From the NCBI GenBank assembly GCA_963747985.1, contig CAVVHG010000012.1:186001-250000 (forward strand): a DNA stretch of 64,000 nucleotides, read 5' to 3'. Below the pieces are notes generated by a model. The model worked only from the letters and a program-made list of their open reading frames with translations, was not told where the DNA came from and ran no database searches. A program made the translations under genes and the position numbers. The stretch's first letter is position 1; each line of letters begins with the position of its first letter. Source of the stretch: JACADW01 sp963747985 (lineage in GTDB: Bacteria; Acidobacteriota; UBA6911). Shown here piece after piece: positions 52,626 to 62,012 of the stretch.

Positions 52626-54194
52626 ATGAAAAAAGGAATCGTCTCGGCACTTCTACTATCGCTTGCGGGAGCTCACGGTCTGATAGCCTCAGAAACCACG
52701 CGACCCAACATCCTCTACATCATGTCGGACGACCATGCCGCTCATGCCATCAGCGCTTATAGCAGCCGAATCAATCAGACGCCAAACATCGACCGGCTGG
52801 CAAACGAAGGGGTCAGGTTTGATCGCGTCTATGCGACGAACTCCATCTGCACGCCCAGCAGAGCGACCATTCTGACCGGAAAATACAGCCATCTGAATGG
52901 TGTGCCGGTCTTCAACCGCTTTGACGGATCGCAGCCCACTGCGGCGAAGTACCTTCGGTCGGCGGGCTACTACACGGGGATGATCGGGAAGTGGCATCTC
53001 GGCAGCGACCCGACGGGCTTCGACTACTGGAAGATTCTGCCCGGCCAGGGTGTCTACTACGATCCCGCATTCATCGATCCCCGGGGACGCAGCGTCATCA
53101 AGGGCTACGCCACCGATATCATCGCTGACCTTTCCATCGCATTCATAAAGAACCGGCCGAAAGACAGGCCGTTCTTCCTGATGTGCCACAACAAGGCGCC
53201 GCATCGTCCCTGGGACCCGGACACGGTGCACGCAAGACGCTACGATGACCGAGATATCCCCGAACCACCTACCCTGCGGGATGACTACGCCACTCGCACC
53301 GACGCCGCGCGGGAGGCGACGATGACCATCGTACGGGATCTCACCTATCGTGATCTCAAGATAGCGCCTCCAGCAGGGCTGGGGGGAGAGGCACTCCGGA
53401 AGTGGAACGATACCAGGCCTGAAAGCGTGACCGTAGAACTCAACGGCCGGAGGAAGGTGCTGACGGGCGACGAATTGCTGAAATGGAAATATCAGCGCTA
53501 CATAAAAGACTACCTGCGCTGTGTCGCGTCAATAGACGACAACGTGGGCCGCCTCCTTGATTTCCTCGACCAGGAAGGCCTGTCGAAAGACACGGTCGTC
53601 ATCTACACGAGCGACCAGGGCTTCTTCCTGGGTGACCACGGCTGGTACGACAAACGCTTCATGTACCAGGAATCCGTCAAGATGCCGTTCCTGGTCCGCT
53701 GGCCCGGGAATATCACGCCCGGCTCCATACAAGGTGAGATCGCTCTGAACGTGGACTTTGCGCCTACATTCCTGGATCTTGCCGGCCTGAAGACGCCCCC
53801 CGACATGCAAGGCCGAAGCCTCGTGCCGCTGATGCGAGGACAGCGGCCCGCGGACTGGCGCAGGAGCTGGTACTACCGCTACTATCATGACCCGGGTGAC
53901 CACAACACGCGCGCGCATTACGGAGTGGGAACAAACGTATACAAGCTGATCTATTTCTGGAAGAAGGATCAGTGGGAACTCTACGATCTGGCCAGGGACC
54001 CGGAAGAGCTGCTCAATGTGTACTCCGAGCCGGCTTACACAGACGCCGTCAGGATGCTGAAAGAAGAGCTCTACCGGCTGAAGAAAGAGGTCGGGGATCA
54101 GGACCAGTTCGCCGATACCCAGCCGCCACCGGGGGTGGACGGCCAGCCGCCTCCCAAACCGCGGGTCGGGCCTGCGATCAAGGAGCAGGAATAG
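52626..54194 (+). CDS. Exported sulfatase
   Basis: About 522 residues from the ATG at 52626, which has AGGAGGGG upstream and gives a signal peptide (KGIVSALLLSLAGAHGLIAS). Metal and active-site motifs: NILYIMSDDHAAHAIS, NSICTPSRATILTGKYSHLN (Cys in C-x-P-x-R converted to formylglycine), IGKWHLGS, and TSDQGFFLGDHGWYDKR. The C-terminus has Pro-rich QPPPGVDGQPPPKP. It should remove sulfate esters from extracellular glycans, and is of the choline-sulfatase/heparan-sulfatase-like type common in glycan-degrading bacteria. No formylglycine-generating enzyme is in the window. Confidence 0.92.
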   Translation: MKKGIVSALLLSLAGAHGLIASETTRPNILYIMSDDHAAHAISAYSSRINQTPNIDRLANEGVRFDRVYATNSICTPSRATILTGKYSHLNGVPVFNRFDGSQPTAAKYLRSAGYYTGMIGKWHLGSDPTGFDYWKILPGQGVYYDPAFIDPRGRSVIKGYATDIIADLSIAFIKNRPKDRPFFLMCHNKAPHRPWDPDTVHARRYDDRDIPEPPTLRDDYATRTDAAREATMTIVRDLTYRDLKIAPPAGLGGEALRKWNDTRPESVTVELNGRRKVLTGDELLKWKYQRYIKDYLRCVASIDDNVGRLLDFLDQEGLSKDTVVIYTSDQGFFLGDHGWYDKRFMYQESVKMPFLVRWPGNITPGSIQGEIALNVDFAPTFLDLAGLKTPPDMQGRSLVPLMRGQRPADWRRSWYYRYYHDPGDHNTRAHYGVGTNVYKLIYFWKKDQWELYDLARDPEELLNVYSEPAYTDAVRMLKEELYRLKKEVGDQDQFADTQPPPGVDGQPPPKPRVGPAIKEQE

Positions 54195-54331
54195 CCGCAG
54201 TCCGCCTGAAAAATCAGGAAGAGACGTGTGGCGCAGGCTGGCAAATGGGACAGCTAACTCCCCTGAACAGGGCTCCTGCCTGCGCTTGGACTGGCACGCA
54301 GCGCTCTGCTTACCCCTACCTGCTGTTTGAA

Positions 54332-57300
54332 TTACGGCAAAGAGACTGGGGAGATTGAGAGCTCCTTCTGCCCCTTCCGTTTGCGCAGGAGCGCGAGTGC
54401 TGCCGACATGTAGGTGTAAATGACCGGCGTAAGGTAAAGCGTCACCAGCTGCGAGAAAAGCAGCCCGCCCACGACAGCCAGACCCAGGGGTTGACGCGCC
54501 TCGCCGCCTGCGCCGTACCCAACTGCGATGGGAAGTGCGCCCAACAGCGCGGACATGGTGGTCATCATGATGGGGCGAAAACGGATGAGGCAACCCTGGT
54601 ATATTGCGTCGATCGGCGCCAGGCCCTGGCTCCTCTCGGCGTCGAGAGCGAAGTCGATCTGCATGATCGCGTTTTTTTCCACGATGCCGATGAGCATGAT
54701 CAGGCCGACGAATGCGTAGATATTCAGTTCGAGGCGGAACAGGAAGAGTGTGACAAGAGCCCCGAAACCTGCCGACGGGAGACCCGAGAGAATCGTAAGC
54801 GGATGCACGTAACTCTCATAGAGAATCCCAAGTACGATGTAGACCACCATGATCGCGACGATCAGGAGCATCCAAAGGTTGGTCAGCGAACTCTGAAAAG
54901 ATCTAGCCGCGCCCTGGAAAGACGTGCTGATTGTGTCCGGGAGTATTTCAGACGCAGACTTCTGAATTTCGGACACAACCGTTCCGAGAGACGTGCCCGG
55001 CTGAAGACCAAAAGAGAGCGTGACGGCGGGCAGTTGCCCGTTGTGATTAATCGTCTGTGGCCCGGTGTCGGTAGTTACCTTCGCCAGGGTGTCCAGAGGT
55101 ATCAGCTGGCCACCGGCTGATTTGAAATACAGCAGCGACAAAGCCCTGCGATCCTGCTGATATTCCGGCTTGAGCTCGAGGAGGACCTTGTACTCATTGA
55201 CGGCACCGTAAATCGTCGACACCCAGCGCGGGCCGTATGCGTCGTAGAGTGCATTTTCAATCAGATCGGCGCTGACCTGGTGCGCGGCGGCCTTGTCCCG
55301 GTCGATGGAGACGTTCACCTGGGGATTCCTGACCGCAAGGTCCGTGGTCACATCGATCACTCCCGGGATTTGCGCTACCGCCCTCTCGAGATCCTGGGCC
55401 GAAGCGTAGAGCACGGGCTTGTCCGGGGACTGCATGGAGAACTGGTACGGGCTCTTGGTCACCTGCCCGCCGATGCGTATGGTGGGCGGATTCTGCAGGT
55501 AAACCTTCATGCCCGGGAATGAGTCCAGCTTCGGGCGCAGTCGTTCGATTATGCCGTCCACAAGCATGTCGCGCTGGGAACGAGGCTTGAGGTGCACGAC
55601 GATCTGGCCCAGGTTCGGTCCGCCGAGCGTTGAGGCCCCGGTGCCTCCAATGCTGGACATCAGAGACACGACACCGGGATCCTGTGCGATGACGTCCGCG
55701 ATCTGCTTCTGATATTGCACCATCTCGTGAAAGGATGTCCCCTGCTCCGCCTCCGTGACCACAGCGATCTGGTTCGTGTCCTGATCAGGCACGAAACCTT
55801 TGGGTATCTTGACGAACATGTACAGCGTGGCAGCGAGGACGGCCAGGAAGAAAATCATCGTGGCCGGGCGGTAACGGAGCACCCGTTTCAGGCTGGTGTC
55901 GTAGGCGCGCAGCATGCCATCGAAAAACCGTTCCGTGATCCGGTAGAACCAGGACCTCTTCTGTTCGTCCGCCGAACGGAGGAACCGGCTGCAAAGCATG
56001 GGCGTGAGCGTGACGGAGACCACCCCGGAGATCAGAATGGCCACGCAGATTGTGACAGCAAATTCCTTGAACAGGCGACCCAGGATTCCGCCCATGAACA
56101 GAACGGGAATGAAAACCGCGGCCAGAGAGAGCGTCATGGAAACGATGGTAAAACCGATCTCCCTGGAACCTTTCAGTGCAGCCTCGAGCGGCTTCTCCCC
56201 CATCTCCATGTGGCGGTATATGTTTTCGAGCATGACGATTGCGTCGTCCACGACAAACCCGGTGGACAGAATCAGCGCCATCATGGAGAGATTATCGAGG
56301 CTGTAATTCAACAGGTACATGACGGCAAAGGTGCCGATGATCGAGAAGGGCAGCGCCAGGCTCGGAATCGTGGTGGCAGACAGGTTGCGGAGAAAGAGGA
56401 AGATCACCATCACCACCAGGCCGAGTGTCAACACCAGCGTGAACTGCACGTCGTGATAGGATTCCCGAATCGTGTCGGACCGGTCGTAAAGGATGTCCAT
56501 GTTGACCGACGGCGGGATTTCGGCTTTGAAAAGCGGCAGCAGCCTCTTAATGCCGTCGGTCACCTCAATGGTGTTGGTGCCGGGCTGGCGCTGAATGGCC
56601 AGGATGATCGAGCGTTGGGCGCCTCCGGCACTGTAGTACCACGATGCGGTCTTGTCATCCTCGACACTGTCGATCACATCGCCCAGTTCCTCCAGGCGGA
56701 CCGGCGATCCTTTCCGGTACGTGACCACGAGCGGCCGGTATTGCGCCGCGTTCATGAGCTGCCCGGTTGCCTGAAGCGTGAACGAGCGCTGGGGGCCGAT
56801 GATTGCCCCGGTGGGCATGTTCACGTTCCAGTTCTTCAGCGCGGCTTCAACTTCGTTGATCCCTATCTGCTTGGCGGCCAGCGCGTGAGGGTCCATCTGA
56901 ACATGCACGGCGTACTTCTGAGCTCCCAGGACCTGGACCTGCGCCACGCCGCTGATCATCGAAATACGCTGGGCAATGCGAGTCTCCGCATATTCGTCCA
57001 GCGTCCAGAGTGGAAGGGTGGGGGAGGTCAGAGCGATGTACAGGATCGGCTGATCCGCCGGATTCACCTTGGTGAACGTAGGCGGCGTCGGCATGCCCGC
57101 GGGCAAGAGGCGGGATGCCTGCGTGATTGCGCCCTGCACGTCCACGGCTGCCCCGTCCAGGTTCCGGCTCAGATCGAACTCCAGGGTGATCTGCGTTGAT
57201 CCCAGTGAGTTGGTGGACGTCATCGAGTTGAGTCCCGCAATCATCGAGAACTGATTCTCCAGCGGGGTTGCGACTGCGGCGGCCATGGTCTCAGGGCTCG

Positions 57301-57460
57301 CCCCGGGAAGCGACGCCGTGACCAGGAGGGTAGGGAAATCCACGTTGGGCAGATCGCTCACCGGCAACGATCGGTATGCCACGGCCCCAAACATCGCTAT
57401 CGCCAGCATCAACAGGCTGGTCGCGATCGGACGCTCAATAAAACCTTTGGAAATGTTCAT
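54332..57460 (-). CDS. RND multidrug efflux permease (second permease, MdtC-like)
   Basis: A 1042-residue twelve-helix inner-membrane pump of the HAE-1 type. It begins FIERPIATSLLMLAIAMFGA and contains the proton-relay pair in helix 4 (STGFVVDDAIVMLENIYRHM) and the Lys in helix 10 (IGIVEKNAIMQIDFA). It is 13 bases downstream of the first permease and very similar to it, so the two presumably form a heterotrimer as in MdtB/MdtC. The pair with one adaptor is typical; which drugs or metabolites are exported is unknown. Confidence 0.93.
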   Translation of the reverse strand: MNISKGFIERPIATSLLMLAIAMFGAVAYRSLPVSDLPNVDFPTLLVTASLPGASPETMAAAVATPLENQFSMIAGLNSMTSTNSLGSTQITLEFDLSRNLDGAAVDVQGAITQASRLLPAGMPTPPTFTKVNPADQPILYIALTSPTLPLWTLDEYAETRIAQRISMISGVAQVQVLGAQKYAVHVQMDPHALAAKQIGINEVEAALKNWNVNMPTGAIIGPQRSFTLQATGQLMNAAQYRPLVVTYRKGSPVRLEELGDVIDSVEDDKTASWYYSAGGAQRSIILAIQRQPGTNTIEVTDGIKRLLPLFKAEIPPSVNMDILYDRSDTIRESYHDVQFTLVLTLGLVVMVIFLFLRNLSATTIPSLALPFSIIGTFAVMYLLNYSLDNLSMMALILSTGFVVDDAIVMLENIYRHMEMGEKPLEAALKGSREIGFTIVSMTLSLAAVFIPVLFMGGILGRLFKEFAVTICVAILISGVVSVTLTPMLCSRFLRSADEQKRSWFYRITERFFDGMLRAYDTSLKRVLRYRPATMIFFLAVLAATLYMFVKIPKGFVPDQDTNQIAVVTEAEQGTSFHEMVQYQKQIADVIAQDPGVVSLMSSIGGTGASTLGGPNLGQIVVHLKPRSQRDMLVDGIIERLRPKLDSFPGMKVYLQNPPTIRIGGQVTKSPYQFSMQSPDKPVLYASAQDLERAVAQIPGVIDVTTDLAVRNPQVNVSIDRDKAAAHQVSADLIENALYDAYGPRWVSTIYGAVNEYKVLLELKPEYQQDRRALSLLYFKSAGGQLIPLDTLAKVTTDTGPQTINHNGQLPAVTLSFGLQPGTSLGTVVSEIQKSASEILPDTISTSFQGAARSFQSSLTNLWMLLIVAIMVVYIVLGILYESYVHPLTILSGLPSAGFGALVTLFLFRLELNIYAFVGLIMLIGIVEKNAIMQIDFALDAERSQGLAPIDAIYQGCLIRFRPIMMTTMSALLGALPIAVGYGAGGEARQPLGLAVVGGLLFSQLVTLYLTPVIYTYMSAALALLRKRKGQKELSISPVSLP

Positions 57461-57473
57461 TGCTCGACACCGC

Positions 57474-60400
57474 TCAGGGTACGGCCGGGACCGGTGAATG
57501 GCGCTGCTTCCGTTTCTTCCAACTTTCCAGCACCTTTGCCATGTAGGTGTAGACGACGGGAGTCAAATACAGCGTGATCAACTGAGAGCACAAGAGGCCC
57601 CCGATGACCGTCAGGCCCAGCGGCCGCCGTGATTCCCCTCCCGCGCCCCAACCCAAGGCAATCGGCACCGCTCCAAGGAGGGCCGCCATGGTCGTCATCA
57701 TGATGGGACGGAATCGAATCAGGCAACCTTCGTAGATCGCGTCGGCCGGACTCTTGCCTTCCTTCCGCTCGGCCTCCAGTGCGAAATCGATCTGCATGAT
57801 GGCGTTCTTCTTGACCAGCCCGATCAGCATGATCAGGCCGACGAAGGCATAGATGTTCAACTCCACCCGGAAGATCAGAAGTGTCAGAAGCGCGCCGAAA
57901 CCTGCAGAGGGGAGACCGGACAGGATTGTCAGGGGATGAACGTAGCTCTCGTAGAGCATGCCGAGCACGATGTAGACAACCATTATGGCAATGATTATGA
58001 GCAGCCCGAGATTGCTCAGCGAGCTCAGGAAGGTTTTCGCTGCGCCCTGGAAACTGGTCGTCATATTGCCCGGCAGCGTCCCGCGCGCGACCTCCTGGAT
58101 CCGGGCAGTCGCGTCTCCCAGCGACACTCCCGGCTTCGGGCTGAAGGAGATCGTCACCGAAGGGAGCTGCCCGGAATGGTTGATCGTCTGGGGGCCGACG
58201 TCGTTCCTCAGTTTGGCCAGCGTGCTCAATGGAACGAGGTGACCGTCAGACGACTTCAGTTGCAGCAGCGAGAGGTAGTCGGCGTGTTCCTGGAACTTAG
58301 GCAGGATCTCGAGCAATACCCTGTATTGATTCGTGGGACCGTAGATCGTGGACGACCATTGCGGCCCGAATGAGTCATAGAGCGCAGACTGTATCTGCAT
58401 CGTATTCAAGTGCAGCGCGGCAGCCTTATCCCGATCGAAGTCCACGTTCACCTGTGGAGTCCTTATCTGCATGTCCGTTGTGACATCCTGCAGTTCGGGC
58501 AGCTGCGCAATCGCACGCTCGAGCCTTTGAGCCTGGCGATACAGCTCATCAGTGTCCGGACCCTGCACCGTAAAGTCATATGAGCTCTTCGACATGCGGC
58601 CGCCGATCCGCAGAGCCTGGGGGACCGTCATAAACGTGCGAAAGCCGGCAAACCGGGATACCTTCGGCCGCAGTTCCTCCACGACCTGACTTACCGTAAG
58701 CAACCGCTGGCGCCGCGGTTTCAACAGCACGAACATGCGCCCCGTGTTAGCCGAGCCCCAGCCGCTGCCTCCGCAGCTCGACATGACCGATTCCACGTTG
58801 GGGTCCTTGCGGATGATGTCGGAGACCCTCTGCTGATACTGAGACATCTGGTAGAAAGAAGTGCCTTGCGCCGCCTCTGTCATGACCATCAACTGGTCGT
58901 TGTCAGTATCGGGGATGAATCCCTTCGGGACGATCACATAGAGATAACCTGTCGCAATCAGGACCGCGAAGAAGACAACCACCATGACGGGGCGGTGCCC
59001 CAGCACCCAGCCGAGGCTCTCTTCATAGCCGTGCCTCAACGCGTCGAAGAATCGCTCAGTGCTGCGATAGAAAACGCCTTGGCGTCCCGCGCCGAGCGGC
59101 CGGAGGAAGCGACTGCAAAGCATGGGTGTCAACGTGATGGACACAAGACCGGAGATCAAAATGGCCACGGTGATGGTGACCGCAAACTCCCGGAAAAGCC
59201 GGCCCAGAATTCCGGCCATGAACAGTACGGGAATGAACACCGCCGCAAGCGAGAGCGTCATCGACACGATCGTGAATCCGATTTCCTTTGAACCGTTGAG
59301 GGCAGCCTGCAGCGGTTGCTCGCCTTTTTCCATGTGCCGGACAATGTTCTCGAGCATGACGATCGCATCGTCCACAACGAACCCGATGCAAAGCAGCAGC
59401 GCCATCAGGGACATGTTGTCGAGGCTGTAATCCAGCAGGTACATCACCGCAAACGTACCGAGAATCGACAGTGGCAGCGCCATGCTGGGAATTAATGTGG
59501 CCGACGTGTTCCTCAGGAAAATGAAAATGACCGCGATGACGAGCCCCAAGGTCACCGCCATCGTCGCCTGTATGTCATTAAAGGCTTCCCTGATATTCAC
59601 AGAGCGATCGCCACGGATGTTCAAGTCGACTGAGGGTGGAAGCTGGGCCTGAAGTGACGGCAGGACCTCCTTGATTCGGTCGGTCACCTCGATGATGTTG
59701 CTCCCCGGCTGGCGCATCACCATCAGGTTGATCGCGCGCGGGTTGCCCTTCTTTGTGTAGAACCAGGAGGCAGTTTTGTCGTCTGCAATACTGTCCTTCA
59801 CTACCGCCAGGTCCTCGAGGCGCACGGGCGAACGGTTGCGATACGCAACAACTATGGAGCGGAATGCTTCGGCGTTCATCAACTGGCCCGAGGCCTGAAT
59901 GTTGTAGGCCTGGTGCGGCCCGTACAGCGTGCCGGTCGGCAGATTGACATTCCATCTTCTCAGCGCGCTGTCCACTTCGTTGATTCCTATCTGCTTGGCG
60001 GCCAGTTTCCCGGGATCAACCTGCACGCGCACCGCGTACTTGGTCGAGCCCATGACGTTTACCTGGGCGACACCGGTGACCATCGAAATCCGCTGAGCGA
60101 TCAGCGTCTCGGCATACTCGTCGAGTTCCCAGAGGGGAATCATCGATGAAGTCAGACCCAGCATCATGATCGGTGAGTCGGCCGGGTTGGTCTTCCGAAA
60201 GGAAGGGGGCGAAGGCATTCCGGCCGGAAGCAGGGGCATGGCCTCGGCGATCGCGGTCTCAACATCCACCGCCGCGCCGTCTATTCCCCTGCTCAGATCG
60301 AACTGCAGGGTGATTGATGTGGAACCTTGCGAGCTCGACGAGCTCATGTCGTCAAGGCCGGCTATCGTAGTGAATTGACGTTCGAGAGGTGTTGCGACGG

Positions 60401-60584
60401 CGGAAGCCATCGTGTTCGGGTTGCCGCCGGGGAGGCTGGCAAAGACATTGATCGTAGGAAAATCCACCGTCGGCATGTCGCTCACCGGCAGTGCGCGATA
60501 TGCGACCACACCGAACAAGGCAATAGCGAGCATCACCAGGCTGGTGGCGATAGGACGTCGTATGAAGATCTCCGAGATATTCAC
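57474..60584 (-). CDS. RND multidrug efflux permease (first permease, MdtB-like)
   Basis: A 1036-residue homologue of the next gene. It begins FIRRPIATSLVMLAIALFGV, has the helix-4 acidic pair (CIGFVVDDAIVMLENIVRHM) and the helix-10 Lys (IGLVKKNAIMQIDFALEA). The periplasmic porter domains include the GSTSITLQFDLSRGID segment. Its start overlaps the adaptor stop by four bases, a translational coupling. It differs in the helix-10 residue before the Lys (Lys here, Glu in the other), which may reflect subunit specialisation. Confidence 0.93.
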   Translation of the reverse strand: MNISEIFIRRPIATSLVMLAIALFGVVAYRALPVSDMPTVDFPTINVFASLPGGNPNTMASAVATPLERQFTTIAGLDDMSSSSSQGSTSITLQFDLSRGIDGAAVDVETAIAEAMPLLPAGMPSPPSFRKTNPADSPIMMLGLTSSMIPLWELDEYAETLIAQRISMVTGVAQVNVMGSTKYAVRVQVDPGKLAAKQIGINEVDSALRRWNVNLPTGTLYGPHQAYNIQASGQLMNAEAFRSIVVAYRNRSPVRLEDLAVVKDSIADDKTASWFYTKKGNPRAINLMVMRQPGSNIIEVTDRIKEVLPSLQAQLPPSVDLNIRGDRSVNIREAFNDIQATMAVTLGLVIAVIFIFLRNTSATLIPSMALPLSILGTFAVMYLLDYSLDNMSLMALLLCIGFVVDDAIVMLENIVRHMEKGEQPLQAALNGSKEIGFTIVSMTLSLAAVFIPVLFMAGILGRLFREFAVTITVAILISGLVSITLTPMLCSRFLRPLGAGRQGVFYRSTERFFDALRHGYEESLGWVLGHRPVMVVVFFAVLIATGYLYVIVPKGFIPDTDNDQLMVMTEAAQGTSFYQMSQYQQRVSDIIRKDPNVESVMSSCGGSGWGSANTGRMFVLLKPRRQRLLTVSQVVEELRPKVSRFAGFRTFMTVPQALRIGGRMSKSSYDFTVQGPDTDELYRQAQRLERAIAQLPELQDVTTDMQIRTPQVNVDFDRDKAAALHLNTMQIQSALYDSFGPQWSSTIYGPTNQYRVLLEILPKFQEHADYLSLLQLKSSDGHLVPLSTLAKLRNDVGPQTINHSGQLPSVTISFSPKPGVSLGDATARIQEVARGTLPGNMTTSFQGAAKTFLSSLSNLGLLIIIAIMVVYIVLGMLYESYVHPLTILSGLPSAGFGALLTLLIFRVELNIYAFVGLIMLIGLVKKNAIMQIDFALEAERKEGKSPADAIYEGCLIRFRPIMMTTMAALLGAVPIALGWGAGGESRRPLGLTVIGGLLCSQLITLYLTPVVYTYMAKVLESWKKRKQRHSPVPAVP

Positions 60585-61858
60585 GGCACGGTCTCTGGTT
60601 TTGCCCCGGCCCCGCCCCTGGGCGGTCGACCGGAGGGTGGGCCTCCCGGGGTCTGAATTTGCACGCGCATCCCCGGAGCCAGCCTCAGTTGACCTTCCGT
60701 GACGACCGTCTCGCCGGCTTGCAGGCCTTTCTCGATCACCAGATCCTGATCGATCCTCGCTCCGGTGACCACGGGTCGCGACTCTACGGTTCGATCCTCC
60801 TTCACTAAATAGACGTAAGCCCCTTCCTGGCCGGTCTGCACCGCCTGATTGGGGACGACTATGGCGTTGGTTTGCATGGCCAGCCTGAGCGTAACCCGGA
60901 CGAACTGGCCGGGCCAGAGCCTGCCCTCCTTGTTCAAGAAGGTGGCCTTGACCCGAATGGTGCCTGTGGCCGGGTCCACCCCATTGTCGATGAAGGTTAC
61001 CTCCCCGGTTTCGGATGCGGGCTGCCCCGCCTGCGGCGAAACCAGTACCAGTTGGGATTTCCTCACTTCCGGGAGCCTGTCTTCGGGAACAGAGAAGGCT
61101 ACGTAAATCGGCTGTACCTGATTGATCGTCATCAGGTCGGTAGAGTTGGCGGTTACCACATTGCCCTGCTTGATGTTGAGGTTGCCGGTGCGTCCGTCGA
61201 TGGGCGAGCGTATGGAAGTGTAGCCGAGCTGGACTCTTATGTTTTCGACTGCGGCCGCGGAGGCTCCGAGGGCCGCGCGGGCTGCCTTCAGGGATGCCTC
61301 GTCCGCGCGAATCGTAGCCACACTGGCGTCGGCGCTGGTTCGTACCTGCTCCTCCTGCTCTTTCGATATGAGACGCTGCTCGAAGAGGCTGGCATACCGC
61401 ACGGCTTCTGCCTGTGCGTACTTTGCCTGGGCCGCGTCCCTGGCCAGGTTGGCTTCAAACTGGCCCACCTGGGCTTCGTCTCGGGCAAGATTGGCCTGTG
61501 CCTGGCTGAGTTGCGCCTGGAGGATCCGCGGGTCGATCTCGAAGAGGAGATCGCCCTTCCTGACGAAATCTCCCTCCCGGAAGTGAACAGTCATGAGTTC
61601 TCCGCTGACCTGGGCTTTGACCGTGATCGTAAGGTAGGCTTCCACGTTGCCCACGACCTGGATCTCTACAGGCACATCCTTTCGCGCAGCAGTGGCGACC
61701 GTTACCGGCACGCTGCCGCCACGTTCCCCTTTCCTGGCAGCGGCAGGATCCCTGCCGCCACAGCCCTGAAACATCCAGCATGCAGCTGCCAGGCAAAAAG
61801 CTGCCGGCAGAACACAATTCGGGATATGGATCTGTTTTCGAGCAAGTCTTGGTTTCAT
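60581..61858 (-). CDS. RND periplasmic adaptor, lipoprotein (MdtA-like)
   Basis: About 425 residues from the ATG at 61858. The signal ends AACWMFQGCGG, a lipobox-like site, so it is probably anchored by a lipid. The membrane-fusion fold follows: VEAYLTITVKAQVSGELMTV and FVRKGDLLFEIDPRILQAQL (barrel/lipoyl parts), a helical hairpin from about 110 to 200 (ANLARDEAQVGQFEANLARD), RSPIDGRTGNLNIKQGNVV, and VFVRVTLRL-type beta barrel. The C-terminal end is Gly/Pro-rich. It links the RND pumps to an outer-membrane channel. It is the first gene of the pump operon. Confidence 0.92.
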   Translation of the reverse strand: MKPRLARKQIHIPNCVLPAAFCLAAACWMFQGCGGRDPAAARKGERGGSVPVTVATAARKDVPVEIQVVGNVEAYLTITVKAQVSGELMTVHFREGDFVRKGDLLFEIDPRILQAQLSQAQANLARDEAQVGQFEANLARDAAQAKYAQAEAVRYASLFEQRLISKEQEEQVRTSADASVATIRADEASLKAARAALGASAAAVENIRVQLGYTSIRSPIDGRTGNLNIKQGNVVTANSTDLMTINQVQPIYVAFSVPEDRLPEVRKSQLVLVSPQAGQPASETGEVTFIDNGVDPATGTIRVKATFLNKEGRLWPGQFVRVTLRLAMQTNAIVVPNQAVQTGQEGAYVYLVKEDRTVESRPVVTGARIDQDLVIEKGLQAGETVVTEGQLRLAPGMRVQIQTPGGPPSGRPPRGGAGAKPETVP

Positions 61859-62012
61859 TTGGAGTTCCGAGCGATCTCGCGAGAGGGCGCAACGCCAGTC
61901 AGACCGCTGTGTATGAGGCACCTGGCTCGGTCGTCTAAAACCTCTTCCCGGGATAGTATCTTCCACCCTTATTACATAATTACATACGTCTACCGGGGAG
62001 GGCTGTTTCCTT

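Noticed and set aside
55715..57199. A 494-codon plus-strand frame inside the RND permease gene
   Set aside because: Antisense shadow of a well-conserved pump; His/Arg/Gly-rich translation with no domain.
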